From: Bryobacterales bacterium
GTDB taxonomy: Bacteria > Acidobacteriota > Terriglobia > Bryobacterales > UBA6623
NCBI GenBank assembly: GCA_028819255.1
Contig: JAPPMB010000137.1
Coordinates: 1 to 64,000 of the forward strand
Length of the DNA stretch: 64,000 bases
Direction of reading: 5' to 3'
This document shows positions 8,238-16,351 of the stretch, in pieces (within the stretch, counting starts at the first letter, position 1; each line of letters starts with the position of its first letter). Both the position numbers and the translations under genes were made by a program. The notes beneath the pieces were generated by a model. That model was not told the origin of the DNA, made no database searches, and was given only the letters and a program-made list of their open reading frames with translations.

Positions 8238-11200
8238 CTAAAAGATGTACTTCAGCCCGATCTGCAGGTTGCGCGGCCGGCCGGCACCGGTGATCCGACC
8301 GAAGTTGTTGTTGCCCACCTCCGAGTTCGGGAAGCCGAAGACCGGAGTGTTCGTGAAATTGAAGGCCTCGAACCGGAACTGGAGCGAGTGGCCCTCCGCG
8401 ATTGCGAAGCGCTTGTAGACGGCAAAGTCCCAGTTCGCCAGACCCGGTCCCAGCAGTATGTTGCGTCCGGCGTTTCCGTACTCGTACTCGATGTTCGAGA
8501 CGAAGGCGTCGGTGTTGAACCAGCGTTCGGGGTCGCGCTGGCCCCGAGACAGGTGCGGATCGACACCTGCAACGACGTTCGGCCGGCTGAAGTTGCCGTT
8601 GTTCGCCGGGTTGCCGCGGACCCTCAGGCCGAAGGGGCGCCCGGACGCGAGCGAAGCAATGCCAGCCACGGTCCATCCACCCAGGACAGCTTCCTGCACC
8701 CCGCCCCACGAGCTTCCCCAACGCCGGCCCTGCCCCCAGGGCAGGTCGTAGATGTAGCTGCTCACGAAACTGTGTTTGCGGTGCTGGTTGTCCAGGCTGC
8801 GTTCGGCCCGGCGGTTCAGAGGATTCTGAATGCCGCTGTTGGGAGCGTTCCCTGATCCCGAGAATCCGGGGACATCGCCAATGTTCTTCGACCATACGTA
8901 GGCGGCGAGGAGTGTGAAGCCGTTCGAGTACCTGCGCTCCAACCGGGTCTGGAACGAATGGAAAAGGGAATTGCCGTTGAACTCGTGGCGGTTCATTGCC
9001 GCCAGCGGCCCGACCACGATGTCGGTTCCGGGGAACACGGCACTGGTGTATCGGCGCCGCGAGTTCACGTTGCCGGGGCCCGGCAGCGCGTAGTTGCCGT
9101 CAATGCGGTTCACCAGATGCTGGGCCTTGGTTCCGTAGTATCCGATCTCCCAGACCGTGTTCTCTCCAAGGGAGTGCTGGATGTTGAAGTTCCATTGCTG
9201 AGAGATTGGCCACGGCGGCTCGCGCTCGAACGAAGAGAACCTAAGGCTCACCGCGCGTTCCGGCGTCACGACTCCGTCCGGCACGCCGGTTCGCAGGAGC
9301 ACCGAGGGCCGGATGCTGTCCGTCGAGATCTGCGACTTGATGTGAAACGGCGGGTTGGTCTCGAGGAACTGCCCTCCTCCGGTGCCTTCGTAGTTGGCGT
9401 AGAAGACCCCGTAGCCTCCGCGGAGCACCGTCCCCTCCATCACTCGATAGGCGAACCCAAAGCGTGGCGCGAAGTTGTTGAGGTCCGGGGCGAGGGTCGC
9501 GCGGGAGGCGATGCTGCCGTCCTGGGCCACGAAGAACGTCGGGTTCGCGGGGTCGGTGTCGATGTCGAAGTTCGAAATGCCGTTGTCCTTCTCGTACCAC
9601 GGCATGTTGTGCTCGTAGCGCAGTCCCAGGTTCAGCGTCAGGCGGTCACTGACCCTCCACTCGTCCTGGACATAGAAGTGCTGCCACGGAGCGCGCAGGT
9701 TCATGTACACCGAGTTCGAGATGTCGGTCCGGACCGGGATGCCCAACAGAAAGTCCGCCACCGGTCGGCCGCCCCTGCCGCCGGCAATGTTCTGGGTCTG
9801 GCGCGAGAAGTTGCCGTTGAAGATGAACTGGCCCAGTTCCTGCTGGGGGTTCGTCAGGTAGCTCTGCAGCAGTTGGAGCGAGTACCCGAACTTCACGCTG
9901 TGGCTTCCCCGCGTCCAGTTGGTGTCCACGTTGAGCTGGCGGTTCTGGGAGTCGATCAGGTTGGGCGTGAAATTCGAGGTCCCGATCTGCCGCATTCCGC
10001 TGATGGCGAACCGTGCGGCGCCCCGCAGGGCCTGGCTGACGCCGGTGAGGCCCAGCTCCTGGTTCAGGTTCGTGTCGGCGAGGGCCTGGCGGTTGGTGTA
10101 GATCCTGTTCCACCCGAGCTTGACGTTCGTGATGAGGGTTGGCGTGAAGATATGGTTCCAGCCCAAGGCCATGTTCTGTCCTCGATGGCGGAACTCCGTT
10201 CCGTCACCGTCCTGCTTGGATGGAAACCGAATCGGCGACGGCACGTAGCTGTCCTGCTGGCTGTAGCGCCAGAACACGTTGTCGCTTGCGCCGAAGATCT
10301 GGTCGATGCGAACGTCCCATTTGTCGTCATCCTCGTTGTCGGGAGAGGCCGTGCGCCAGTTCCGCGTCAGCCCGGGGGAGTTCGGAGCAGGATAGTACTT
10401 GCTGGCCTTCCCGGCCACTGGGTCGATCCGAGTGGAAGGAATCACGTTGTTGGGGAAGGCCGTCCTGAGGTTCGCGTCGTCGTCGTAGGTGTCGGGGTCG
10501 TAGACCGTCTGCGGCACTCCTGTGAAGTCGCCGGCGAGTTGCTCTTGAGTGGGTATGGTCACCACGAACGTGGCGGACTCCCGGATACGCGTTCCCTCGT
10601 AGTCGGTGAAGAAGAACGTCGAGTTGCGCTTGATCGGCCCGCCGACCGAGTAGCCGTACTGGTTTCTCTTGAACGGCGGTTTGGGAGCATTCGGGTTGTC
10701 GAAGAAGTTCTTGGCGTCGAGCTTGTCGTTCCGAAGAAACTCGAACATCGTGCCGTGAAGCTGATTCGATCCGGACTTGATCGAGACGTTGACGGTTCCT
10801 CCAAGGGCGCGACCGGACTCGGCACTGTAGGCGTTGGTCGAGATCTTGAATTCCTCAATCGCGTCAATGGAAGGCTTCACGACCTCGGCGCGACGGCCCT
10901 GGGCGGCGATCTGCAATCCGTTGTTGTCCACGCCGTCCAGCGTGTAGTTGTTCTGTGTGGTTCTCTGGCCTCCTGCGCTGTAGCCGCCGAAGCGCCCGCC
11001 AATCGGCCGGATCGCACCTGCCGAGAGCAGGGCAAGCTGCACGTAGTCGCGTCCGTTGAGGGGCATGTCGACGATGCGCTGGTTGTTGATCACCTGTCCC
11101 TGTGTCGCCTCCGTCGTCTCAAGCAGCACGGCATCGGCGGTCACATCAACAACCTCAGTGACTTCGCCGATCTCGAGCGAGACATCGATCACGGCAGTTT

Positions 11201-11504
11201 CCTGCAGTTCGAGATTGATGCCGGACCGGACTGCTCTCTTGAATCCGTCCGCTTCGAATTCGACGCGGTACTCGCCGATCCGAAGGGGAACGGACCGGTA
11301 CAGACCGTCGGCGCTGGTGGACCCGGAGAACTCAAGGCCCGTAGCGACGTGGACGAACTTCACCGTCGCACCGGGGATTACCGCACCTGTCGAGTCGCTG
11401 ACCACCCCCTGGATTCGGGCGGTCTCGATCTGACTGAATGCCTGTGGCGTGATCGCAAGGACCGCCATCAAGGGAAGGCTCAACAGCACTCGACTGAAGG
11501 ACAT
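8238..11504 (-). CDS. Oar-type TonB-dependent receptor with carboxypeptidase-regulatory-like domain (receptor 1)
   Basis: This is an outer-membrane receptor of 1088 residues. Residues 1-25 form a signal peptide ending near QAFSQ. Residues 28-110 are a CarboxypepD_reg-like beta-sandwich (IQGVVSDSTGAVIPGATV). A plug domain follows with the LNGRDYVQLALLSAG segment. The remainder is a large beta-barrel ending in GLKYIF, the aromatic C-terminus recognised by the Bam machinery. ATG at 11504 follows AGAGGAGAG at good spacing. Such receptors are a hallmark of Acidobacteriota and probably take up oligosaccharides or other large ligands with TonB energy. No SusD partner is present. A promoter-like pair lies about 120 bases upstream. 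Confidence 0.95.
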   Translation of the reverse strand: MSFSRVLLSLPLMAVLAITPQAFSQIETARIQGVVSDSTGAVIPGATVKFVHVATGLEFSGSTSADGLYRSVPLRIGEYRVEFEADGFKRAVRSGINLELQETAVIDVSLEIGEVTEVVDVTADAVLLETTEATQGQVINNQRIVDMPLNGRDYVQLALLSAGAIRPIGGRFGGYSAGGQRTTQNNYTLDGVDNNGLQIAAQGRRAEVVKPSIDAIEEFKISTNAYSAESGRALGGTVNVSIKSGSNQLHGTMFEFLRNDKLDAKNFFDNPNAPKPPFKRNQYGYSVGGPIKRNSTFFFTDYEGTRIRESATFVVTIPTQEQLAGDFTGVPQTVYDPDTYDDDANLRTAFPNNVIPSTRIDPVAGKASKYYPAPNSPGLTRNWRTASPDNEDDDKWDVRIDQIFGASDNVFWRYSQQDSYVPSPIRFPSKQDGDGTEFRHRGQNMALGWNHIFTPTLITNVKLGWNRIYTNRQALADTNLNQELGLTGVSQALRGAARFAISGMRQIGTSNFTPNLIDSQNRQLNVDTNWTRGSHSVKFGYSLQLLQSYLTNPQQELGQFIFNGNFSRQTQNIAGGRGGRPVADFLLGIPVRTDISNSVYMNLRAPWQHFYVQDEWRVSDRLTLNLGLRYEHNMPWYEKDNGISNFDIDTDPANPTFFVAQDGSIASRATLAPDLNNFAPRFGFAYRVMEGTVLRGGYGVFYANYEGTGGGQFLETNPPFHIKSQISTDSIRPSVLLRTGVPDGVVTPERAVSLRFSSFEREPPWPISQQWNFNIQHSLGENTVWEIGYYGTKAQHLVNRIDGNYALPGPGNVNSRRRYTSAVFPGTDIVVGPLAAMNRHEFNGNSLFHSFQTRLERRYSNGFTLLAAYVWSKNIGDVPGFSGSGNAPNSGIQNPLNRRAERSLDNQHRKHSFVSSYIYDLPWGQGRRWGSSWGGVQEAVLGGWTVAGIASLASGRPFGLRVRGNPANNGNFSRPNVVAGVDPHLSRGQRDPERWFNTDAFVSNIEYEYGNAGRNILLGPGLANWDFAVYKRFAIAEGHSLQFRFEAFNFTNTPVFGFPNSEVGNNNFGRITGAGRPRNLQIGLKYIF

Positions 11505-12068
11505 TTCGCAACTCTCCTCTCTCGGGTGCGGCTCCGAGACTGCTTTTCGACACTTCGCCGGCCAGTTCGGGTCCATGGACCCGACGGCGCGCCAGAGGCA
11601 TCACCCCGACTCCCACCGCACCCATCCTATCGGCGAGACAGGAGGGAATCAAGTTTCAATCCGGCGAAGGCAAACGGAACCGCACGGCGAACCCGCTCGA
11701 TGGTGGCCAATGCGGCCTTGCGCAGGCTTTTCGGCACACGCGAAGGTATGCGGAGCCCCGCATTTCCCAGACGTGCAGCGACTACGAGGCCGAACTGTCG
11801 AGCGTGGCGGCGGGAGCCCCGAAGGTGGAGATCCTGCCGGTCTCGCGGGGCGGGACAAGACGCAACGGGCGACGAGCCGGCAGGATCCCCGCCTTGCAGA
11901 CACAGCCTCCGGCAGGGCGCGGCGAAGCTGAAGCCATCGCAGATCAGGAGGATGCCCGGCCCGACTGACTGTCAACGCACGCCTTCCGCGAGCCCGCGGT
12001 CTTCACAGGAACCGCCCGATCTCGGGCACAACCTGCACGGAAGCCGGCGCCGCTGATAGTCTCAAGGA
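11505..12068. other. Intergenic region between two divergent genes
   Basis: These 564 bases separate TonB receptor 1 (minus) from the small DMT gene (plus). The part nearest the receptor carries its ribosome-binding site AGAGGAGAG (11512-11520 on the minus strand) and a promoter-like pair. I see no gene in the rest. The frames there are arginine- and proline-rich shadows typical of GC-rich spacer. Confidence 0.6.
11624..11652 (-). promoter_or_regulatory. Sigma70-like promoter candidate for TonB receptor 1
   Basis: On the minus strand TTGATT (11652-11647) is followed after exactly 17 bases by TAGGAT (11629-11624). Each hexamer matches its consensus at four of six positions. A transcript starting here would have a leader of roughly 110 bases before the ATG at 11504. 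It is a prediction from spacing only. Confidence 0.45.
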
Positions 12069-12470
12069 TTGCGAACCAGGACCTGCATCCTGCTGGCGGT
12101 CGTCATCGTCTCGAACGCCTTCGGCAACGTCGTCCTCGGCCACGGCATGCGGGAGGTCGGCGACATCAGCTCCTACTCCCCTCTGAACCTCATTCGATCG
12201 GGCATCGGCAGCCTTTCCAATCCCTGGGTGGTTGCCGGCGTCGTCCTGCTGGCGACCTTCTTCGCCGCGCACACGCTGCTGCTCAGCTGGGCCGACCTGA
12301 GCTACGTGCTCCTAGTGACCTCGATCGGCTACGTTCTGGTGGTGCTGCTCGGCGCTACGCTGCTCGACGAGACTGTCACTCCCCTGCGATGGGCCGGCGC
12401 TCTGCTGATCGCGGCCGGTGTTGGCGTGGTCGGATCCACGCCCGAGTCCACGGTCGAGGTCAAGAAATGA
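12069..12470 (+). CDS. Half-size DMT/EamA-like membrane protein (first of a pair)
   Basis: The product has 133 residues and four predicted membrane helices, with no room for the ten helices of a full EamA transporter. It resembles half-size drug/metabolite-transporter proteins of the SMR/EamA kind, with a conserved end WAGALLIAAGVGVVGS. The start is TTG at 12069 with AAGGA immediately before it, so the exact start is uncertain. Its stop overlaps the start of the next gene in an ATGA, and that next gene is another four-helix protein of the same type. The two probably form a heterodimer. The substrate is unknown. Confidence 0.75.
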   Translation: MRTRTCILLAVVIVSNAFGNVVLGHGMREVGDISSYSPLNLIRSGIGSLSNPWVVAGVVLLATFFAAHTLLLSWADLSYVLLVTSIGYVLVVLLGATLLDETVTPLRWAGALLIAAGVGVVGSTPESTVEVKK

Positions 12471-12826
12471 CGGCCTTCCTACTTGCAATCGTCGTGACCG
12501 GCAGTGTCTTCGGTGATCTGCTCAAGGCTCACGCCATGCGAAAGCAGGGGAGCCCTCGATCCTTTCGCGGTCGGGCTCTGTCGCGATATGCCGTGAACAC
12601 CCTGCGCAGTTCGTGGTTCCTGGCTGCGCTACTGGCGTACACCGCATCGTTCTTCGGGTTCATGGCTTTGGTCTCGATCCGCGACGTGAGCTTTGCCGTG
12701 CCCGCGACCGCGCTGGCCTACGTCCTCGAGACCCTGCTTTCGCGGTGGTTCCTGCGCGAGCACGTGAGCGGCCGCCGGTGGGCCGGCGCCGTGCTTGTGG
12801 TCGCTGGCGTTTGCCTGATCGTCTGA
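12467..12826 (+). CDS. Half-size DMT/EamA-like membrane protein (second of a pair)
   Basis: This 119-residue protein has four hydrophobic helices and the family end motif RRWAGAVLVVAGVCLIV, matching the upstream partner. ATG at 12467 overlaps the upstream TGA (ATGA), implying translational coupling. SMR-type heterodimers such as EbrAB and YkkCD are made in this way from paired genes. The last 167 bases are antisense to the end of the convergent rluB gene, whose basic tail is read from the other strand. Function as a small efflux pump is inferred from architecture only. Confidence 0.78.
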   Translation: MTAFLLAIVVTGSVFGDLLKAHAMRKQGSPRSFRGRALSRYAVNTLRSSWFLAALLAYTASFFGFMALVSIRDVSFAVPATALAYVLETLLSRWFLREHVSGRRWAGAVLVVAGVCLIV

Positions 12827-13718
12827 CACGTCCAGTTCTCCGGGCAGACTTGGCCGGCTTTCCCGCTCGCCTGGAGCCGCCGGCGCGGCTCCGCTGCCGG
12901 CCTGGGCCCGATCGAGCGTGGCGGGGCCGCCCCCGGGCCGGCCTCCGCTGTCCCGGCGCCCTCCCGCGGGGGATCGCTTCGGAATTGGCAGACTTGGCCG
13001 GCGAATCTCCCGCGAGCAGACTGTCGATCTCCCTGCGCTGCAACTCACGCACCTGGCGTGGCTCGAGGCCGCGCAGCGTGACAGTTCCAATGCTCGTTCG
13101 CCGGATCTTCTCCACTAGGAACCCGATTCTCTGGAACATCCTGTGAATCTGACGGTTGCGTCCCTCAACCAGGGTGATCTCGTACCAGGGATTGCGTGCG
13201 GGCTTGACCAGGCGAATCGACAACGGCTTGCTGAGCCGTCCGTCGAGCATCATGCCGTTGCGGAGCTTCTGGACCGCCTCCTGGGACGGGCTGCCGCTGA
13301 TCTTGACTTCGTAGGTCTTGGGAACCTTGTTCCTGGCCGTCAGGATCCGGTTTGCGAAGTCGCCGTCGTCCGTGAGCAGCAGCAGTCCCTCAGTATTGAA
13401 GTCGAGGCGCCCGACCGGGAACAGCCCCTTCGACGGCCGTGCGCCGAGCAGATCCATGACTGTCCGCCTGCCCAGGGGGTCGCTGGTGCTGGTGATGTGG
13501 CCCTTGGGCTTGTTCATCGCCAGGTAGCGTCGGGGCGAGCCCATCCGGAGCGTCTTGCCGTCTACGCTCACGGTGTCCCTCTCGGGGTCCGCCCGCGATC
13601 CAAGTTTCCGAATCACCTCACCGTTGACGGCGACTCGCCCCGCAAGGATCAGTTCCTCGGCCTTTCGGCGTGAGGCGACGCCCGCACGCGCGATGATCTT
13701 CTGCAGCCGATCAGCCAT
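12660..13718 (-). CDS. rluB: 23S rRNA pseudouridine synthase, RluB/RsuA family, with long basic tail
   Basis: The enzyme isomerises uridine in rRNA. Residues 2-55 are an S4 RNA-binding domain. The catalytic domain carries GRLDFNTEGLLLLTDDG with Asp106, plus LVEGRNRQIHRMF near residues 183-195. Residues 240-352 are a tail of mostly Arg, Gly, Pro, Ser and Ala, probably disordered and RNA-binding. Basic tails are known in this family. The last 55 residues are encoded antisense to the convergent DMT gene, so the length of the tail deserves checking. An upstream neighbour on the same strand is scpB, 48 bases away, and scpA-scpB-rluB is a common bacterial gene order. Confidence 0.92.
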   Translation of the reverse strand: MADRLQKIIARAGVASRRKAEELILAGRVAVNGEVIRKLGSRADPERDTVSVDGKTLRMGSPRRYLAMNKPKGHITSTSDPLGRRTVMDLLGARPSKGLFPVGRLDFNTEGLLLLTDDGDFANRILTARNKVPKTYEVKISGSPSQEAVQKLRNGMMLDGRLSKPLSIRLVKPARNPWYEITLVEGRNRQIHRMFQRIGFLVEKIRRTSIGTVTLRGLEPRQVRELQRREIDSLLAGDSPAKSANSEAIPRGRAPGQRRPARGRPRHARSGPGRQRSRAGGSRRAGKPAKSARRTGRVRRSGKRQRPQARRRPTGGRSRARAGTTAKAGSRGRRPARSRARQSSRRGSRPKP

Positions 13719-13766
13719 AGGCAGGTGGTGTTCGTGGTGGCACGGGCAAGGACCTTACTGACGCCG

Positions 13767-14447
13767 CTACCCGTCACCAATCGGTGCGTCCGGCGAGACC
13801 GACGGCGTGCTGTCCGAGTCCTCGCCGGTCTCAACATCAGGACTCTCCAAAGACTGGTCGAGATCGCCCATTTCCTTCAGCGTGGGCAGTTCCGAAAGAT
13901 CGTTCAAGCCGAAATGCAGGAGGAACCCGCCTGTGGTCTTGTACTGCATCGGGCGACCGATCACTCTCTTCCGCCCTGCCGCAGCGACGAGCCTGTGTCT
14001 CAGCAGGGTGTGGATGACACCGCTGGCGCTCGCCTTGCCGCGGATCGCCTGGATCTCGGGGATTGTGACCGGCTGGCGGTACGCCACGATGGCTAGGGTC
14101 TCGAGCGCCGCCGCCGAAAGCCTCAGCCGGGGCTTCTGCGTTCTCACGAACGCCCTCACGGCTTCGTGGTGCTCCGGCTTCGTGAACATCCGGTAGCCGC
14201 CCGCAACCGCCCTGATCTCGATTCCCCTATCCTGTGCTTCATAGGATTTCTGGAGGAGCGCGACTTCGTCGGCAAGGGCCTTGACCGGCAACCCCAGGCT
14301 CTCAGCCAGCTGGGCCTTCGTGGGAGGCTCCTCGGCGCCGAAGATGATGGCCTCCAGCCGCGCGAGCTGCCGAATCCGCCTCGCTTCCGCTTCGGTTTCC
14401 GAGCTGTCAACGGGCGTGACCGGGAACGTGACAACGGTTTCGCTCAA
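13767..14447 (-). CDS. scpB: Segregation and condensation protein B
   Basis: ScpB is the winged-helix kleisin partner in the SMC-ScpA-ScpB condensin that organises and segregates chromosomes. The 226-residue product shows the family core: LEAIIFGAEEPPTKAQLAE, then LRLSAAALETLAIVAYRQPV, IQAIRGKASASGVIHTLL and GRPMQYKTTGGFLLHFGL. An acidic, serine-rich tail follows. Its start overlaps the scpA stop by four bases (ATGA), implying coupled translation. The scpA-scpB-rluB order is a widely conserved cluster and supports the call. Confidence 0.96.
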   Translation of the reverse strand: MSETVVTFPVTPVDSSETEAEARRIRQLARLEAIIFGAEEPPTKAQLAESLGLPVKALADEVALLQKSYEAQDRGIEIRAVAGGYRMFTKPEHHEAVRAFVRTQKPRLRLSAAALETLAIVAYRQPVTIPEIQAIRGKASASGVIHTLLRHRLVAAAGRKRVIGRPMQYKTTGGFLLHFGLNDLSELPTLKEMGDLDQSLESPDVETGEDSDSTPSVSPDAPIGDG

Positions 14448-15343
14448 GGCGCGTGGTCCGGTTTCTCATGCTGTGGACCGGGGGCGCCGCCGTCCTGGAA
14501 CGCCTCATCCAACCCGGTGTGCGCGCGTACGATGATCTCGCCGAAGATCTTGTCCTGACTGAGCGCGACTGCGCTGGCCTTCACCAACTCCAGCAAGGCG
14601 AGAAACGTGGCGACCAGCACTCTCGGCGTCCTCTGCTGCCACAGGATGCGGCGCAGCGAGACCGGTCCGTTCTCGGCGAGAAGCAAGTGCCTGAGGTACT
14701 GGATCTGGCCCGCGACAGAGACGGCATCCTCCGGCAGTTCGACGACCGGCTCGTTCTTGAGCCGGTCGAGCACGTCCCCGAACGTTCTCACGAGGTCGTA
14801 GAGACTGACCTCGAGCCGCTCCGGATCGTCATCCTGGCCGCGAACGGCCTCGCGTCCGCCTGCGGTCCAGACGCTCTCCTCGATGACACGCTTCTCGCGG
14901 AGCATCTCGGCAGCCTGCAGGAACTTCTCGCGCTCGAGGAGACTCTGGACCAGATCCTGCCGTGGGTCCTCGGTCTGCACACCGTCAACGACCGGCGGCC
15001 TAGGCAAAAGCATTTTCGACTTGATCTGAACGAGCGTTGCGGCCAAGAGCACAAACTCGGCGCCGACCTCAACATCCAGCTCCTCTGCGGCCCGGACCGC
15101 ATCCAGGTACTGTTCGGTGATCTGGGCAATCGGCAGATCCAGAATGTCGATCCGCTGCTTCCTGACGAGATCCAGCAGCGCATCAAGCGGCCCTGCGTAC
15201 TGGTCAAGACGGACAAGAAAGGAATCCGACCCGTCGCTGCTGGACTGTCCGCCCCCGTGGGAACGGCTCTTCTCCGGAAGCCGCTGGGATTGGGCAGGCT
15301 CGATTTTGGCCGCCACCGATGGAACAGGTGCCATCAGAATCAA
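14444..15343 (-). CDS. scpA: Segregation and condensation protein A
   Basis: ScpA is the kleisin that bridges the SMC heads. The N-terminal SMC-binding motif FLVRLDQYAGPLDALLDLV begins near residue 42. It is followed by IDILDLPIAQITEQYLDAV and FVLLAATLVQIKSKMLLPRP. The C-terminal winged helix (VLVATFLALLELVKASAVALSQDKIFGEI) is intact. At 299 residues it is slightly longer than average because of a low-complexity N-terminus of about 40 residues, so a later start is possible. It is the first gene of the scpA-scpB-rluB run. Confidence 0.95.
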   Translation of the reverse strand: MILMAPVPSVAAKIEPAQSQRLPEKSRSHGGGQSSSDGSDSFLVRLDQYAGPLDALLDLVRKQRIDILDLPIAQITEQYLDAVRAAEELDVEVGAEFVLLAATLVQIKSKMLLPRPPVVDGVQTEDPRQDLVQSLLEREKFLQAAEMLREKRVIEESVWTAGGREAVRGQDDDPERLEVSLYDLVRTFGDVLDRLKNEPVVELPEDAVSVAGQIQYLRHLLLAENGPVSLRRILWQQRTPRVLVATFLALLELVKASAVALSQDKIFGEIIVRAHTGLDEAFQDGGAPGPQHEKPDHAP

Positions 15344-15444
15344 TCGCGCGGGCAGTCACGGCCCGGCGGGCCCGAGACTCCGTGCGTTCTGCCAGTATAC
15401 GGACTGCCCGTCACCTTGGACAGAAGTGGCGGAGCCTCTCCAAT

Positions 15445-16317
15445 CTAGCTCAGAGCGACCGAGACCGGCTCCGCCGTGGCCCGGTCCGTGACGACGAGGT
15501 GATCGGGATGGTCTCGAACCCAGGTCACCGGATAGTCGTCGCCCGGCTCTCCCAGAACCGCGAGTCGCAGGACTGTCTTCGCCCAGTCCAGCCCGCAGTC
15601 GCTGCGGCAGTAGAGTTGCACTCGACGAGCCCCCAGGCACTGGCGCATGCCGAGCGTCCAGGCGGCTCGCGGAAAGTTCTCCAGGTCCCCGCCGACTCCG
15701 GAACGAATCGAATTGATCGTCCTCGTGAACTCGTTCAGCGCCACCAGACGCACACCCGTCCGAGCGACGCCAGGCTCCGGTTCGTTGAAGGCGATGTGGC
15801 CGTGAACACCGACGCCTCCGAAGCACACGTCGATCCCTCCAAGGTCGCGGATGCGGCGGTCGATGGCATCGGCATTGGACGCGCCTGGGAAGATCACGTC
15901 TCTCCGGCGTGGCTGCAGGGGCGCATCGAGGGATCCGAGCCAGCGCTCGGCGGCGCCTCGGAAGCTCAGCGGATGACTGCGGCGCACCACGTCCCCCGCG
16001 GGAGCGGCGTATTCGTCCATGAAGAACAGCCTGCTGTTGCGGAGCGACAGCGATTCCCGCTGGAGCAGCTGGCCCAGGATCGGGTACTGAGCGACCGGCC
16101 CCCAAGGGAGGATCATGGCGACCGGCCGGCGAGCGGCCGCGCCCTGCCGAATCAATTCGGCGACAGAATGGGCGAAGTGCGTGTGCAACTCGCGAACATC
16201 GTCCACGATGCGAAGGCGGGCGCCGACCCGTCTTTGCAATTCAGTCGCTCCGAGTGCATTGAGCCGCAGGATTTCGCCTGACCGTTGGCCCGTGGATGCC
16301 CACCGGGATTCCTGCAT
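15445..16317 (-). CDS. nagB: Glucosamine-6-phosphate deaminase-like protein
   Basis: The protein belongs to the NagB isomerase family that converts glucosamine-6-phosphate to fructose-6-phosphate and ammonia. The substrate loop FMDEY has Asp101, equivalent to the catalytic base. The signature GGVGVHGHIAFNEP keeps the catalytic His174 and Glu179. The residue two before the catalytic His is His172, where family members usually have Asp or Asn. The start may be further in, at a GTG around residue 38, because the first 30 residues look non-family. It is divergent from an MFS transporter with only 34 bases between, suggesting shared control and a role in amino-sugar use. Confidence 0.85.
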   Translation of the reverse strand: MQESRWASTGQRSGEILRLNALGATELQRRVGARLRIVDDVRELHTHFAHSVAELIRQGAAARRPVAMILPWGPVAQYPILGQLLQRESLSLRNSRLFFMDEYAAPAGDVVRRSHPLSFRGAAERWLGSLDAPLQPRRRDVIFPGASNADAIDRRIRDLGGIDVCFGGVGVHGHIAFNEPEPGVARTGVRLVALNEFTRTINSIRSGVGGDLENFPRAAWTLGMRQCLGARRVQLYCRSDCGLDWAKTVLRLAVLGEPGDDYPVTWVRDHPDHLVVTDRATAEPVSVALS

Positions 16318-16351
16318 CGCAACTAGAGTATGGAAGGGGCGTCAGAGAAAC

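Noticed and set aside
8958-12056. A 1032-codon plus-strand frame antisense to TonB receptor 1
   Set aside because: It has no recognisable domain, an odd Val/Arg/His-rich composition and no start signal. The opposite strand encodes a clear receptor with a good ribosome-binding site.
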